Shown: positions 17,725 through 25,287 of the stretch, piece after piece
How positions within the stretch are numbered: position 1 is the first letter of the stretch
Layout of the letters: every line of letters begins with the position of its first letter
DNA from: Planctomycetota bacterium
GTDB lineage: Bacteria; Planctomycetota; Brocadiia; Brocadiales; Bathyanammoxibiaceae
Reading direction: 5' to 3'
Assembly (NCBI GenBank): GCA_023261505.1
Contig: JAHFOV010000017.1
Coordinates: forward strand, 1 to 37,935
DNA: 37,935 nucleotides
Position numbers and translations under genes: made by a program
Notes under the pieces: generated by a model
Seen by the model: the letters and a program-made list of their open reading frames with translations, nothing else
What the model was told of the DNA's origin: nothing
The model's database searches: none

Positions 17725-18513
17725 TTACGGCTCAATTATAATTCTTTCCTTCAGTTCTGAATGTTTGATGGCAATTTCATAAAGTGAAAATATATCTTCA
17801 AATGACCGAAAGAAAAACCTGTCGCTAATTTCCGTATATGGGTCTGTGGCGAGTTTCTTTTGGAATTGCTGATCCTTCCTTAGTTGGCTTACCACATAAA
17901 AAGTGATTTTAAAGTCTCGTAGTTGATAAGCCCTATGTAAAGCTTTGGAGAAATCAGTAGTCTTCTCAACATCAAAAGTATGTTTTGGCATTACAACCAA
18001 GGCCCGTTTTTTAAACCAAATAACGTCGATACCCTTTGCTATATTTAGTAATGATGAAGATGTAAAATTTGGAAAATTCTCTACGGTAGCTAATTTTCCA
18101 AGGGGTTTGCTACCAAACTTACCTGATGGGTCTGCTGTATAGGTCAAATAACCATAAATATCACCAAGTTCAAGGAGCATACCTTCTACGTAAGAATGCG
18201 AATCAGTAGCACTAATAGCTTTGAACATTTCAGTTTTAGTTTTACCTTCTTGTATTTTTTCGAACAATGTTTGCTCTAGTTTTATATCCAGTAGAGCATA
18301 TATCCCAAGTCCGATTCTCTTCAATTTACCAGAAACACGAGTCATTCTCCTTAGGTATGCTCTAATAATGTGATTTGCATCTAGACGTGGAGGTACTTCT
18401 CGGATTTGAGGGACATTCTGATATAGCTCTTTTAGCGTTGCTGAACCTCCGCATTCCTTAACAACTCTGATTATAGCATCTTCCCAAGTAATTTTATCTA
18501 AAGACTTTTCCAT
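17725..18513 (-). CDS. Putative restriction-associated PD-(D/E)xK protein with N-terminal winged helix
   Basis: A 262-residue intact frame. Residues ~8-75 look like a winged-helix DNA-binding domain (WEDAIIRVVKECGGSATLKELYQ, later IGLGIYAL). Residues ~105-240 have a nuclease-like arrangement: E110 in HSYVEGMLLELG, D163 in GIDVIWF, and E183 in TFDVEKTTDFSKALHRAYQL, which fits a PD-(D/E)xK fold with ExT in place of ExK. Similar proteins are found next to DNA methyltransferases. The start codon lies inside the end of the truncated methyltransferase frame (20-base overlap). It could be the cognate restriction subunit or an accessory one. If active without a methylase it should be toxic, so it is probably silent or protected by another methylase. 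Confidence 0.6.
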   Translation of the reverse strand: MEKSLDKITWEDAIIRVVKECGGSATLKELYQNVPQIREVPPRLDANHIIRAYLRRMTRVSGKLKRIGLGIYALLDIKLEQTLFEKIQEGKTKTEMFKAISATDSHSYVEGMLLELGDIYGYLTYTADPSGKFGSKPLGKLATVENFPNFTSSSLLNIAKGIDVIWFKKRALVVMPKHTFDVEKTTDFSKALHRAYQLRDFKITFYVVSQLRKDQQFQKKLATDPYTEISDRFFFRSFEDIFSLYEIAIKHSELKERIIIEP

Positions 18514-18886
18514 AATTCTGTACTTCCATTAAAAACTTTGTTATTGGATTAATGTCATTTGATATATTGCTATTTCCAGTTATTAGGCTCTCTACCGCAG
18601 TAGTCCCAGAACCGGCAAAAGGGTCCAGGATTATTTTTCCCTTTAAGTTGAATCTCTTTATAACAAATCTGGGAACTTGCGGTATAAATTTGGCGGGGTA
18701 AACATTATGAATGCCATGAGTTAAATAGGTGGTGCTTGGGATGTCATCTTTTAGTTCCTGCCTCAAATTTATTACATTTCTCATAAACTGCTTATCAAAA
18801 TCCCTCATCATATTCTCATTCAGAGTAAGGGATTCGCAAGTAGCAAACATGGTTAACTGTTCTTTAGGCTTGAGGTTTTTACCCAT
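18494..18886 (-). pseudogene. N-terminal fragment of a DNA methyltransferase
   Basis: 130 residues with the SAM-binding motif DPFAGSGTT at 88-96 and the upstream context TYLTHGIHNVYPAKFIPQVPRF, as in a family of N4/N6-amino type II methylases whose catalytic SPPY/DPPY motif lies far downstream of this point. That part is absent: the frame stops after KVFR, and the following DNA belongs to the next gene. The protein is therefore about one third of the expected size and lacks catalysis. An internal deletion ending near the start of the neighbouring gene would explain the layout. A split, two-gene methylase is less likely because no other methylase fragment is in the window. Confidence 0.75.
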
Positions 18887-18986
18887 AATAATCTTCTCTT
18901 TTCAGACCTTACCTTGCCAATGCCATTCTAATGACTCTCTTTTTCTATCTTAATGTATTTTCTTTCCTTGTCAAAGCGACGCTGGC

Positions 18987-19910
18987 TCAAGAAACATGGG
19001 CCGCTCCTATCAACTCCTTTGTTGAGGCACAGCCGTTGGCCTCCATCCATTCCTTTATCTCACTGCATACCAGGCCAAAGACCTCTACACCTCTGGAATA
19101 AACCGCCGTGCCAATCCCCACGGCAGAGGCACCGGCCATGAGCATCTCAATGGCATGACGCCCTGTGGATATGCCCCCCACTCCCAGGATAGGGATTTTT
19201 ACCGCCTTGTATATATCATAAACGCACCTGAGGGCAATGGGCCTGAGGGCCGGCCCAGAAACGCCACCTACTTTAAAGTCTAGTATGGGCTGGCGTGCTT
19301 CAATGTTTATTACCATACCAGGACCCAGGGTATTAACGGCAGTGATACCATCGGCTCCGGCCTCCTCCGCAGCCATAGCTACATTCCCTATCTCTAGAAC
19401 ATTGGGGGAGAGTTTAACCAGGAGGGGCAGTTCAGTACATTTACGTACAACCGATACAATCTCCTTAGTGGCTTCTGGGGTATTCTGCCCTGCCAGCATC
19501 CCATAACCAGGCGTATGAGGACACGAGAGGGATACCTCTACGGCGGCAAAGTCCAACCCCCAGAGTTCCTCCATCACTTTCATGAAGTCCCCAACCCCCC
19601 TACCTATTACACTGGCAATTACGGGCACTCCTACCTCTTTTAGGTTGCTGAATTCTTTGGCCCCTTCTTTGATGCCTGGATTGGCATATCCCACGGCATT
19701 GAGCATCCCAGCCTCAAACCCTATTACAATAGGGTTGTTGTGGCCAGGGAGGGGCTCCAGGCTCAAAGACTTTATCGTTACAGCTCCCGCGCCCGCCTGG
19801 GCCACCCGCTTCAGAAGACCCTTGCTCGTGCCCAGAATCCCAGAGGCCAGAACTGTAGGATTTTGCAGCCTTATACCACAGAGCTCTGTAGATAGGTCAA
19901 CTTCGGCCAT
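18987..19910 (-). CDS. pyrD: Dihydroorotate dehydrogenase, class 1B catalytic subunit
   Basis: FMN enzyme of pyrimidine synthesis (dihydroorotate to orotate). Class 1B features: DLSTELCGIRLQNPTVLASG at the N-terminus, AVTIKSLSLEPLPGH, NAVGYANPG, the catalytic Cys in LSCPHTPGYGM, LLVKLSPN, a TAVNTLGPG strand and the phosphate-binding GVGGISTGRHAIEML plus GASAVGIGTA. About 307 aa, normal length. The ATG at 19910 matches the usual start. A TTG at 19928 would add six residues and has the better SD (AAAAGG, 8-base spacing), so the start is open. Class 1B partners with PyrK, whose gene lies downstream past the restriction-modification remnants. Divergent from the rubrerythrin gene. Confidence 0.93.
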   Translation of the reverse strand: MAEVDLSTELCGIRLQNPTVLASGILGTSKGLLKRVAQAGAGAVTIKSLSLEPLPGHNNPIVIGFEAGMLNAVGYANPGIKEGAKEFSNLKEVGVPVIASVIGRGVGDFMKVMEELWGLDFAAVEVSLSCPHTPGYGMLAGQNTPEATKEIVSVVRKCTELPLLVKLSPNVLEIGNVAMAAEEAGADGITAVNTLGPGMVINIEARQPILDFKVGGVSGPALRPIALRCVYDIYKAVKIPILGVGGISTGRHAIEMLMAGASAVGIGTAVYSRGVEVFGLVCSEIKEWMEANGCASTKELIGAAHVS

Positions 19911-19962
19911 AGGCGGCGAGTATAACAAAAATAGAACCTTTTGGAAAGAACTGGAGCAAGAG

Positions 19963-19988
19963 ACTGATTTATCTCTCTATGTATCAGT
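19963..19988. promoter_or_regulatory. Inverted repeat ACTGAT-N14-ATCAGT in a divergent promoter region
   Basis: Six-base inverted arms (19963-19968 and 19983-19988) sit between divergent pyrD and rubrerythrin starts. It could be an operator or a weak hairpin. It matches no regulator site I can name. Confidence 0.25.
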
Positions 19989-20069
19989 TTTCATTTGCTT
20001 TATGAAATATTAGAGAATAAAATAATTCTTAAAATTCCAGTAAAACCAAGTGGGAGGCGTGTTAGAAAG

Positions 20070-20519
20070 ATGAATTTAACCATAAATGAGATATTAAAAT
20101 GGGCAATAGCGCAGGAGGATCATTCTTATAAGGTCTATAACGGCATCATCGACAAAATAGAAGACCCTGGTGCAAAGGCTATGCTTTCGCAACTTGCAGA
20201 GGAGGAACTGGGACATAAAGAGTCGTTAGAGCGGCTAGACCCGTCTAAACTCAAGGACGTCCATCCCCAGAAGATACAAGACCTGAAGATAGCCGAGTAT
20301 TTGAAAGATAGAGCGCTTACGGAGGTCTCGACTCTGCAGGATGTCCTCGTCTTTGCTATGAAGCGGGAGAAAGAGGCCCACGAGTTTTACACTAAGTTAG
20401 CTACAGCCGTGAGTGACTCAGAGGTGAAGGACCTTCTGGAACTGCTGGCCAAGGAGGAACTCAGGCATAAAAGGGACGTAGAGGCCCTTTACGATGATGT
20501 TATTTATCAGGAGGACTAG
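20070..20519 (+). CDS. Rubrerythrin/ferritin-like di-iron protein
   Basis: A 149-residue four-helix-bundle protein. Di-iron ligands are visible as two E...ExxH pairs: E16 in WAIAQEDHSY with E46/H49 in EEELGHKE, and E100 in FAMKREKEAHEFY with E130/H133 in KEELRHKRD. There is no C-terminal rubredoxin domain, so it is the 'erythrin' core only. Proteins of this type reduce peroxide or handle iron and oxygen in anaerobes. Start at the ATG at 20070 with SD GGGAGGCG. The longer reading from 19995 has no SD. Monocistronic, followed by a hairpin shared with the convergent SDR gene. Confidence 0.88.
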   Translation: MNLTINEILKWAIAQEDHSYKVYNGIIDKIEDPGAKAMLSQLAEEELGHKESLERLDPSKLKDVHPQKIQDLKIAEYLKDRALTEVSTLQDVLVFAMKREKEAHEFYTKLATAVSDSEVKDLLELLAKEELRHKRDVEALYDDVIYQED

Positions 20520-20541
20520 TTAAAAATAGAACTCAGGAGTC

Positions 20542-20563
20542 AGAATACGGAATTCAGTATTCT
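20542..20563. terminator. Hairpin between convergent genes
   Basis: AGAATAC and GTATTCT pair around an 8-base loop, with T-rich sequence on the plus side. The site lies between the rubrerythrin stop and the SDR stop and could end transcripts from both sides. It also resembles a dispersed low-complexity repeat (CAGAATNCNGAATTC type), so termination is not certain. Confidence 0.4.
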
Positions 20564-20572
20564 ATATTCTAA

Positions 20573-21337
20573 TCACTGGACAGAAAAGCCTCCATCCACA
20601 AAGAGGGTTTGGCCCGTTATGTAATCAGAGGCCTGTGAGGCCAGGAATATAACCACCCCGGCCAGGTCGGAGGGCTGGCCAGTTCTTTTTAGTGGAATCT
20701 TCGATAAGACGGCCTTTCTCACGGTGGGGTCTTCAAGCATGGCCTTTGTTATCTCCGTCTCCATTGTCCCAGGAGCAATGGCGTTGACGTTGATATTATA
20801 TTTGGCCCACTCCACCGCCAGGGCCCTTGTGAGCTGTATAACCCCGCCTTTACTAGCACAATATGCCGCAGCATTATTGGCCCCCAATGCACCAAGGGCC
20901 GCAGCCATATTTATCACCTTGCCCTTCTGTCTATCCACCATGTGCTTCCCCACTGCCCTGGAACATAAATATGTACTGGTGAGGTTAGTGTTTATTAGAT
21001 TGTACCAATCTTCAGTTGTGGACTCTACTATAGGCTTTCCTATGTATGTACCAACATTGTTAACAAGGATATCAATCTTTCCAAAGGTTTCTAATGTTTT
21101 AGAGACTACCACCTCAACATCTTCTTGCTTGGTAACATCCGCCAGTACGGGTAAGGTCTTCACACCGAAGTCGGCTATCTCTTTTTCTGCTTCTGCCTGT
21201 TTTTCCTTGTTACGCCCAACAAGGACGATATTAGCCCCTACCTCTGCCAGGGCCATAGCCATTGCCTTACCTAAGCCCCTGCTGGCGCCTGTAACTATGG
21301 CCACCTTGTCCCTTAATTGAAATAGTTCTATACACAT
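20573..21337 (-). CDS. Short-chain dehydrogenase/reductase, catalytic Ser replaced
   Basis: A 254-residue classical SDR. The nucleotide-binding motif TGASRGLG is at 16-23, NNVG at 93-96, YCASK at 159-163 (Tyr159, Lys163), and the C-terminus GQTLFVDGGFSVQ is the family ending. The R/N-rich turn GRNKEK after strand 2 suggests NADP(H). The residues normally containing the catalytic Ser (13 before Tyr) read INMAAALGA, with Ala at 145-147, so the Ser of the Ser-Tyr-Lys triad is missing. It may be a weak or altered-substrate oxidoreductase. It starts 5 bases after the cytochrome c gene, so the two are probably co-transcribed. The substrate cannot be assigned. Confidence 0.9.
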   Translation of the reverse strand: MCIELFQLRDKVAIVTGASRGLGKAMAMALAEVGANIVLVGRNKEKQAEAEKEIADFGVKTLPVLADVTKQEDVEVVVSKTLETFGKIDILVNNVGTYIGKPIVESTTEDWYNLINTNLTSTYLCSRAVGKHMVDRQKGKVINMAAALGALGANNAAAYCASKGGVIQLTRALAVEWAKYNINVNAIAPGTMETEITKAMLEDPTVRKAVLSKIPLKRTGQPSDLAGVVIFLASQASDYITGQTLFVDGGFSVQ

Positions 21338-21342
21338 GGTCT

Positions 21343-21666
21343 TTATTTTTTAGCGAATTGACGGGCGTAGGCCACCAGCGCTTGCACCTCTTCCATGTTT
21401 AACTTATCTTTAAAAACAAACATCTTTTCAGAGCCATTAAGTATTTGCTCAGTGAAGCGGGCATCTGTCTTGGTACTCTGCCACTCTGCATTAGTGAAGT
21501 CTGGGGTACCAAGACCCTTCCCCAGGTCAGTGCCCTTACCATCTTCTCCATGGCAAGGGATGCAATGGGTCTTAAAAAGTTTCTTGGCATCTACCTCCGC
21601 CTTCGCAATCCCAGAAAGGCTGAGAAGGAATCCTGACAGCACAACTACAAGCAATACATTACGCAT
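21343..21666 (-). CDS. Periplasmic class I cytochrome c
   Basis: A 107-residue monohaem cytochrome. A signal peptide (MRNVLLVVVLSGFLLSLSGIA, cut after AKA) precedes the haem-binding CIPCH at 35-39. The probable Met ligand is M82 in SEKMFVFKDKL, in the usual place before EEVQALVAYAR. It would carry electrons in the periplasm. The ATG at 21666 is chosen because of the strong SD GGAGGAGGG just upstream, which also puts the signal peptide at the N-terminus. The longer reading from 21753 is rejected. It is the first gene of a two-gene unit with the SDR. Confidence 0.9.
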   Translation of the reverse strand: MRNVLLVVVLSGFLLSLSGIAKAEVDAKKLFKTHCIPCHGEDGKGTDLGKGLGTPDFTNAEWQSTKTDARFTEQILNGSEKMFVFKDKLNMEEVQALVAYARQFAKK

Positions 21667-21823
21667 CTCTCCCTCCTCCGCTACCTTTGATTGCAGAATC
21701 ATATCAAAGGGTGTAAATAAAATCAACAGAGCTTCTTTTAAAGGCAGTGTCAAAGAAGAGGTTGATTATTAAGTGGACATTTGAGCGTGGATTGTGTAAA
21801 AGGTATTCCGATAAAAAAGAGGG

Positions 21824-21832
21824 TTATCCACA
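21824..21832 (+). other. Isolated DnaA-box-like 9-mer
   Basis: TTATCCACA matches the consensus DnaA box perfectly. It lies in the 302-bp gap 21667-21968, which otherwise shows only the promoter/leader of the next gene, including GTGGA-CCGT-TCCAC just before its SD. One box without a cluster or AT-rich unwinding region is not an origin. Confidence 0.3.
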
Positions 21833-21968
21833 ATTGGTTAAAAGAAATTTGTGTAGCTTGAGAAATAGAGGCAAGTACCGTAAGACTATTACTTGAAGGC
21901 ATCTTCGATGTTAGACGGTTTGTGAGCTTTAAGTGGACCGTTCCACAACTCGGAAGGAGGTAATTACA

Positions 21969-23069
21969 ATGTATCAATCAGAATTTTATATAAAGCCAAC
22001 CAAGGAAGTACCTGAGGACGCTTACTGGAAGGCAATGGAAGCATCCATAAATCTAAGAATGCAGGATTTAAAGGCGGCGAAGGCGCATGACGAGAACTTG
22101 CAAATCTTGAGGAAGGAGTATCTGGACCAGTTGCACTCCCTTATCGGACAGAAAAACCTTTCAGCGTATCTTACGCTTAACAAGAAGCGTATAGAAGACA
22201 TGCGTTCTGCGAGAAGACAGTGCCCTACAACAGTAGAGGGCCATAAGGAACTTGAAGCGATAAGACGTCAAACGGTAGAGAAGTCAATGGGAGCTATTAA
22301 GCAATTAGGCATTGATGTTAATAAGGTAAAAATCCTTCAGAAGACCTATAAGGATAAAGCTCGGGCTCTCTTTTTAGAAACGATTGGGAAGGGAGAAACA
22401 GTTTTAGATAATCCCTCTCACGAGGTTAAGAACCAAACCTTTACACCTCCCTACAGTGGATTTGCCTGGACATGGTTTGGGTCGAGGTCTAGAGGACTTC
22501 CAGCCCCTGCAACTGACAGATGGATTAATGTTGATACTGGAGAGATCGGTAACTACACATCTATCAGTGTTAATGGTGCTGATGACAGCGATTCCTCTTC
22601 TATTACATACAGGACAGCTTTGGGGCAATGGTTCCGTATGCCCAGTATAGGACAGGTGAGGATAAGAGTAGGTTTTGAAGCCATAGATACCGGATACTCG
22701 GGCAGCATTGAGCATGAATGGGGTTGGTCAGAAATAGACCTTATTCAAGATGTCAGAGTCTATGCTCAAGTCACCTCGCCAGTCGCAAGCGAAAGGATAT
22801 ATACGCGATTCCAGAATCCACGAGGCTTGCGTTACCATGACACAAATGAGGATACACATTCCTGGGAACATGAAAGATTCAGTCCCGATGATCCAATACT
22901 TGACCTCAACATTACAATTCCTGGCGCGTTCGATAGGGACACGTTGGTATTGGTGGTCGTTGGAATTGAAACCTACAACTACTTTTGGTCGAACGATTGC
23001 ACGGTAAGAAGCAACCAGACGCAAAGGTACTTGGTGCGTGAAATTGGTTTGTCCTCAACCGGGGGATGA
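21969..23069 (+). CDS. 366-aa protein of unknown family: helical N-terminus, beta-rich C-terminus
   Basis: I do not recognise this protein. The ATG at 21969 follows GGAAGGAGGTAATTACA, one of the best SDs in the window. There is no signal peptide or membrane helix. Residues ~10-140 are charged and helical, likely coiled coil (AAKAHDENLQILRKEYLDQ, EAIRRQTVEKSMGAIKQLG). From ~150 on the sequence becomes rich in Trp, Tyr, Gly, Ser and Thr with alternating beta patterns (FAWTWFGSRSRG, ITYRTALGQWF, IEHEWGWSEID, DTLVLVVVGIETYNYFW), suggesting a beta-sandwich/jelly-roll. A domain swap between a coiled-coil oligomeriser and a binding or structural module is an inference only. It is followed by a strong hairpin, so it is monocistronic. 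Flanks show no mobility genes. Confidence 0.75.
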   Translation: MYQSEFYIKPTKEVPEDAYWKAMEASINLRMQDLKAAKAHDENLQILRKEYLDQLHSLIGQKNLSAYLTLNKKRIEDMRSARRQCPTTVEGHKELEAIRRQTVEKSMGAIKQLGIDVNKVKILQKTYKDKARALFLETIGKGETVLDNPSHEVKNQTFTPPYSGFAWTWFGSRSRGLPAPATDRWINVDTGEIGNYTSISVNGADDSDSSSITYRTALGQWFRMPSIGQVRIRVGFEAIDTGYSGSIEHEWGWSEIDLIQDVRVYAQVTSPVASERIYTRFQNPRGLRYHDTNEDTHSWEHERFSPDDPILDLNITIPGAFDRDTLVLVVVGIETYNYFWSNDCTVRSNQTQRYLVREIGLSSTGG

Positions 23070-23127
23070 AACAAAAGGAAGATAGATTCAGGTGGTCTTT
23101 TGTTACGAAGTTCTATTTTGGTTAAAG

Positions 23128-23168
23128 CAAAAGGAGGTGGATACGCAAAGTCGAACCACCTCCTTTTG
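23128..23168 (+). terminator. Strong 13-bp hairpin terminator after the 366-aa gene
   Basis: CAAAAGGAGGTGG pairs perfectly with CCACCTCCTTTTG around a 15-base loop, with T-rich sequence inside and after the right arm. The position 60 bases after the stop fits a terminator. The left arm contains a perfect SD (AAGGAGGTGG) and the right arm the matching anti-SD. The rest of 23170-23285 shows no convincing gene. Confidence 0.6.
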
Positions 23169-23285
23169 TTAAATCTATTTGGCCAGATTCCAGCTTTCGC
23201 TTTTTCAGCTCGGTTCTTGGCTACAAGCTTTCCGCTAGCGATACCCTGAAGTTGCTGCCAGATGATACCCGATTGACCAGCAGGG

Positions 23286-23624
23286 CTATACGGCTTGTTT
23301 GCCCTTCTCTCCTGTGCGGATGCGGATAACATCATCTACGGTGCTTACAAATATCTTTCCATCCCCAATACTACCAGTCCTTGCCTCATGCACAATGGTC
23401 TCGATAATCTTATCCACACTTTCCTCGGGGACCACTATTTCCATCTTTAGCTTGGGGAGGAGGTCCACCTTGAACGTCCTGCCGCGCCATATCTCGGTTA
23501 TACCCTTCTGGTTACCGTGGCCTCTTACCTCCGTTACCGTAAGACCAGGATAACCCAGCTCCTCCAGGGCGGCTTTCACAGGATGCAGCCTATCAACCCT
23601 TACAATAGCTTCTATCTTTTTCAT
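23286..23624 (-). CDS. glnB: PII nitrogen regulatory protein
   Basis: A 112-residue PII trimer subunit that senses ATP/ADP and 2-oxoglutarate and controls nitrogen enzymes, regulators or ammonium channels. It begins MKKIEAIVR and has the T-loop (GNQKGITEIWRGRTFKVD), the B-loop TGSIGDGKIFV and the C-loop region RIRTGEKG. At the T-loop position uridylylated in E. coli (Tyr51) it has Phe51, and Tyr46 is Trp, so uridylylation at that residue is impossible. Start ATG at 23624 after SD GGAGGG. A sigma-54-type promoter lies ~70 bases upstream, and an NtrB/NtrC-like pair is encoded just beyond. No amt or glnA in the window. Confidence 0.95.
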   Translation of the reverse strand: MKKIEAIVRVDRLHPVKAALEELGYPGLTVTEVRGHGNQKGITEIWRGRTFKVDLLPKLKMEIVVPEESVDKIIETIVHEARTGSIGDGKIFVSTVDDVIRIRTGEKGKQAV

Positions 23625-23691
23625 GGCTCTACCCTCCATAAAAGGTAATTAAAGTTAAGTACAGTTCTTCCCACTTTCCATAATTCTATTT

Positions 23692-23707
23692 AGCAAAGAG
23701 AATGCCA
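23692..23707 (-). promoter_or_regulatory. Sigma-54 (-24/-12) promoter of glnB
   Basis: On the minus strand TGGCATTCTCTTTGCT matches TGGCAC-N5-TTGCW, with the invariant GG and GC exactly 10 bases apart. Transcription would start near 23682, giving a ~58-base leader to glnB. The adjacent NtrC-type regulator is the obvious activator candidate. The rest of 23640-23872 shows no gene and may hold upstream activator sites. Confidence 0.7.
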
Positions 23708-23872
23708 TATACTTCTTACAGGCCAGAGCAAAGACATAACTCTTAAGTGTATGAAAAAATTCAGGATGTGAATATACATAAAATATTCCCCAATCTCAAC
23801 AACAAACTAGAAATTTCTACATTCTTTTCTATGTATTATTATAATACAAAATTAGTTTAGAGGTGTCTTAAT

Positions 23873-25285
23873 TTAAGACTCTATCATGTAAGCTTTTATT
23901 TTCCTATATAACCTATCCCTGGAAAGGCCAAGAAGTTGAGAGGCCTTGGTCTTATTATAGTTACAGGCCTTCAGCGCACGCTCTATGGCCTGTTTCTCCA
24001 GGCTCTTGAGGTTGTAGCGCGATTGTTCATCTTGCACGTTATCCGCCTCAGGGGGGATTCCTTGACCATGCGAGGCAGGCTGGCTTGCCATATCCGTAAG
24101 GGCCTCTTTGCCATTCCCTCCTCCTATCCCTTTTAAGACATCAGCGCCTTCCACCCTGGTACCTTCCTTCTTGAATATGAAGATGTTCTCTATAAGCCGT
24201 TCCAGTTCCCTGACATTACCTGGGAAGGGGTGGTTGATTAGGAAGTTGAGTGCCTCTGGTGAAAACTCCTTTATGTCTTTACTGTACTTTTTTGAAAACT
24301 TCTGCAGGAAGTAGGTGGCGAGGAAGGGTATATCCTCTTTTCTTTCTCTGAGTGGGGGGACTTCCAGTACAACAGTGGAGATACGATAGAAAAGGTCCGG
24401 GCGGAGGTGCTGGGTCTTTAATTCTTCCAAAGGGCGATGTGTAGCTGTTATGATTCTGGCCTGAAATTCAACTTCTTTGTGTGTGCCAAGTGGTCTTACT
24501 TTTCCTTCTTCCAGAGTACGCAATAGTTTAGGCTGGAGGTCCTTAGGCATATCCCCTATTTCATCAAGAAAGAGCGTCCCATTAGAGGCTGCAAGGAACA
24601 GACCCTGGGAGTCCCTTATAGCCCCGGTAAATGCCCCTTTTTTGTGGCCGAATAACTCGCTCTCAAGGAGTTCCCTGGGAATGGCAGCACAATTAATCCC
24701 CACGAATGGTCCCTGCGCGTACGGGCTCCGATGATGGATGTACCTTGCCAGTACCTCTTTTCCGGTCCCAGTCTCCCCGAGTATGAGTATAGGTACGTCG
24801 CTGATGGCAGCAGCATTGGCCCTTTCCAGTACCTTTCTCATCTTGTCTGAGGTAGTAACTATCTCTTGCCCTTTCACCACCAGGGCCCTGAGTTCTTTTA
24901 CTTCCCTCTTTAATTTTTGCACATCTACTGCCTGACGTATCTTCTTCCGAAGAAGTTCTTCCTCAAAAGGTTTAAGGATGTAATCCTCTGCCCCCTTCTT
25001 TACGGCCTCTACGGCCGACTCTATGGTGCCATAGCCGGTCATAATGAAAACAGGAATAGGCCTGTCCCTTTCTTTTATTTTTTCTAATAGGGTTATGCCA
25101 TCCATACCTGGCATAATTAGGTCCACCAGGACGGCCTGCATGCCTGGTTCTTGCTGGAGTTTTTCCAGGGCCTCTTCTCCAGAAGTGGTCCCTATGGCAC
25201 TCAAACCCTCCTTCTTAAAAACTTCTGAGAGGGTCTTTACCATCTCAGGGTCATCGTCCACTATGAGAATTTTTTCCGTGGGCAT
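23873..25285 (-). CDS. NtrC-family response regulator, sigma-54 activator
   Basis: A 470-residue three-domain regulator. The receiver (~1-120) has an acidic pocket (DDD at 10-12), phospho-acceptor Asp55 in VLVDLIMPGMDG, Thr in IMTGYGT and Lys in ILKPF. The AAA+ domain (~145-380) has GETGTGKE, the canonical GAFTGA, TLFLDEIGD and RPDLFYRI. The C-terminal Fis-type HTH (~430-468) reads NKTKASQLLGLSRDRLYRKI. It would be phosphorylated by the kinase encoded 2 bases upstream and drive sigma-54 promoters, probably including that of glnB just downstream. The start ATG at 25285 is placed directly after the kinase stop. Confidence 0.95.
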   Translation of the reverse strand: MPTEKILIVDDDPEMVKTLSEVFKKEGLSAIGTTSGEEALEKLQQEPGMQAVLVDLIMPGMDGITLLEKIKERDRPIPVFIMTGYGTIESAVEAVKKGAEDYILKPFEEELLRKKIRQAVDVQKLKREVKELRALVVKGQEIVTTSDKMRKVLERANAAAISDVPILILGETGTGKEVLARYIHHRSPYAQGPFVGINCAAIPRELLESELFGHKKGAFTGAIRDSQGLFLAASNGTLFLDEIGDMPKDLQPKLLRTLEEGKVRPLGTHKEVEFQARIITATHRPLEELKTQHLRPDLFYRISTVVLEVPPLRERKEDIPFLATYFLQKFSKKYSKDIKEFSPEALNFLINHPFPGNVRELERLIENIFIFKKEGTRVEGADVLKGIGGGNGKEALTDMASQPASHGQGIPPEADNVQDEQSRYNLKSLEKQAIERALKACNYNKTKASQLLGLSRDRLYRKIKAYMIES

Positions 25286-25287
25286 TT

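Noticed and set aside
21824-21832. Replication origin suggested by a perfect DnaA box
   Set aside because: Only one box, no cluster, no AT-rich unwinding region and no dnaA or dnaN nearby.
22979-23335. Minus-strand 118-aa open frame
   Set aside because: It overlaps the unknown 366-aa gene, the terminator and glnB, and has no SD. Part (KLVAKNRAEKAKAGIWP) looks vaguely coding, but nothing supports it.
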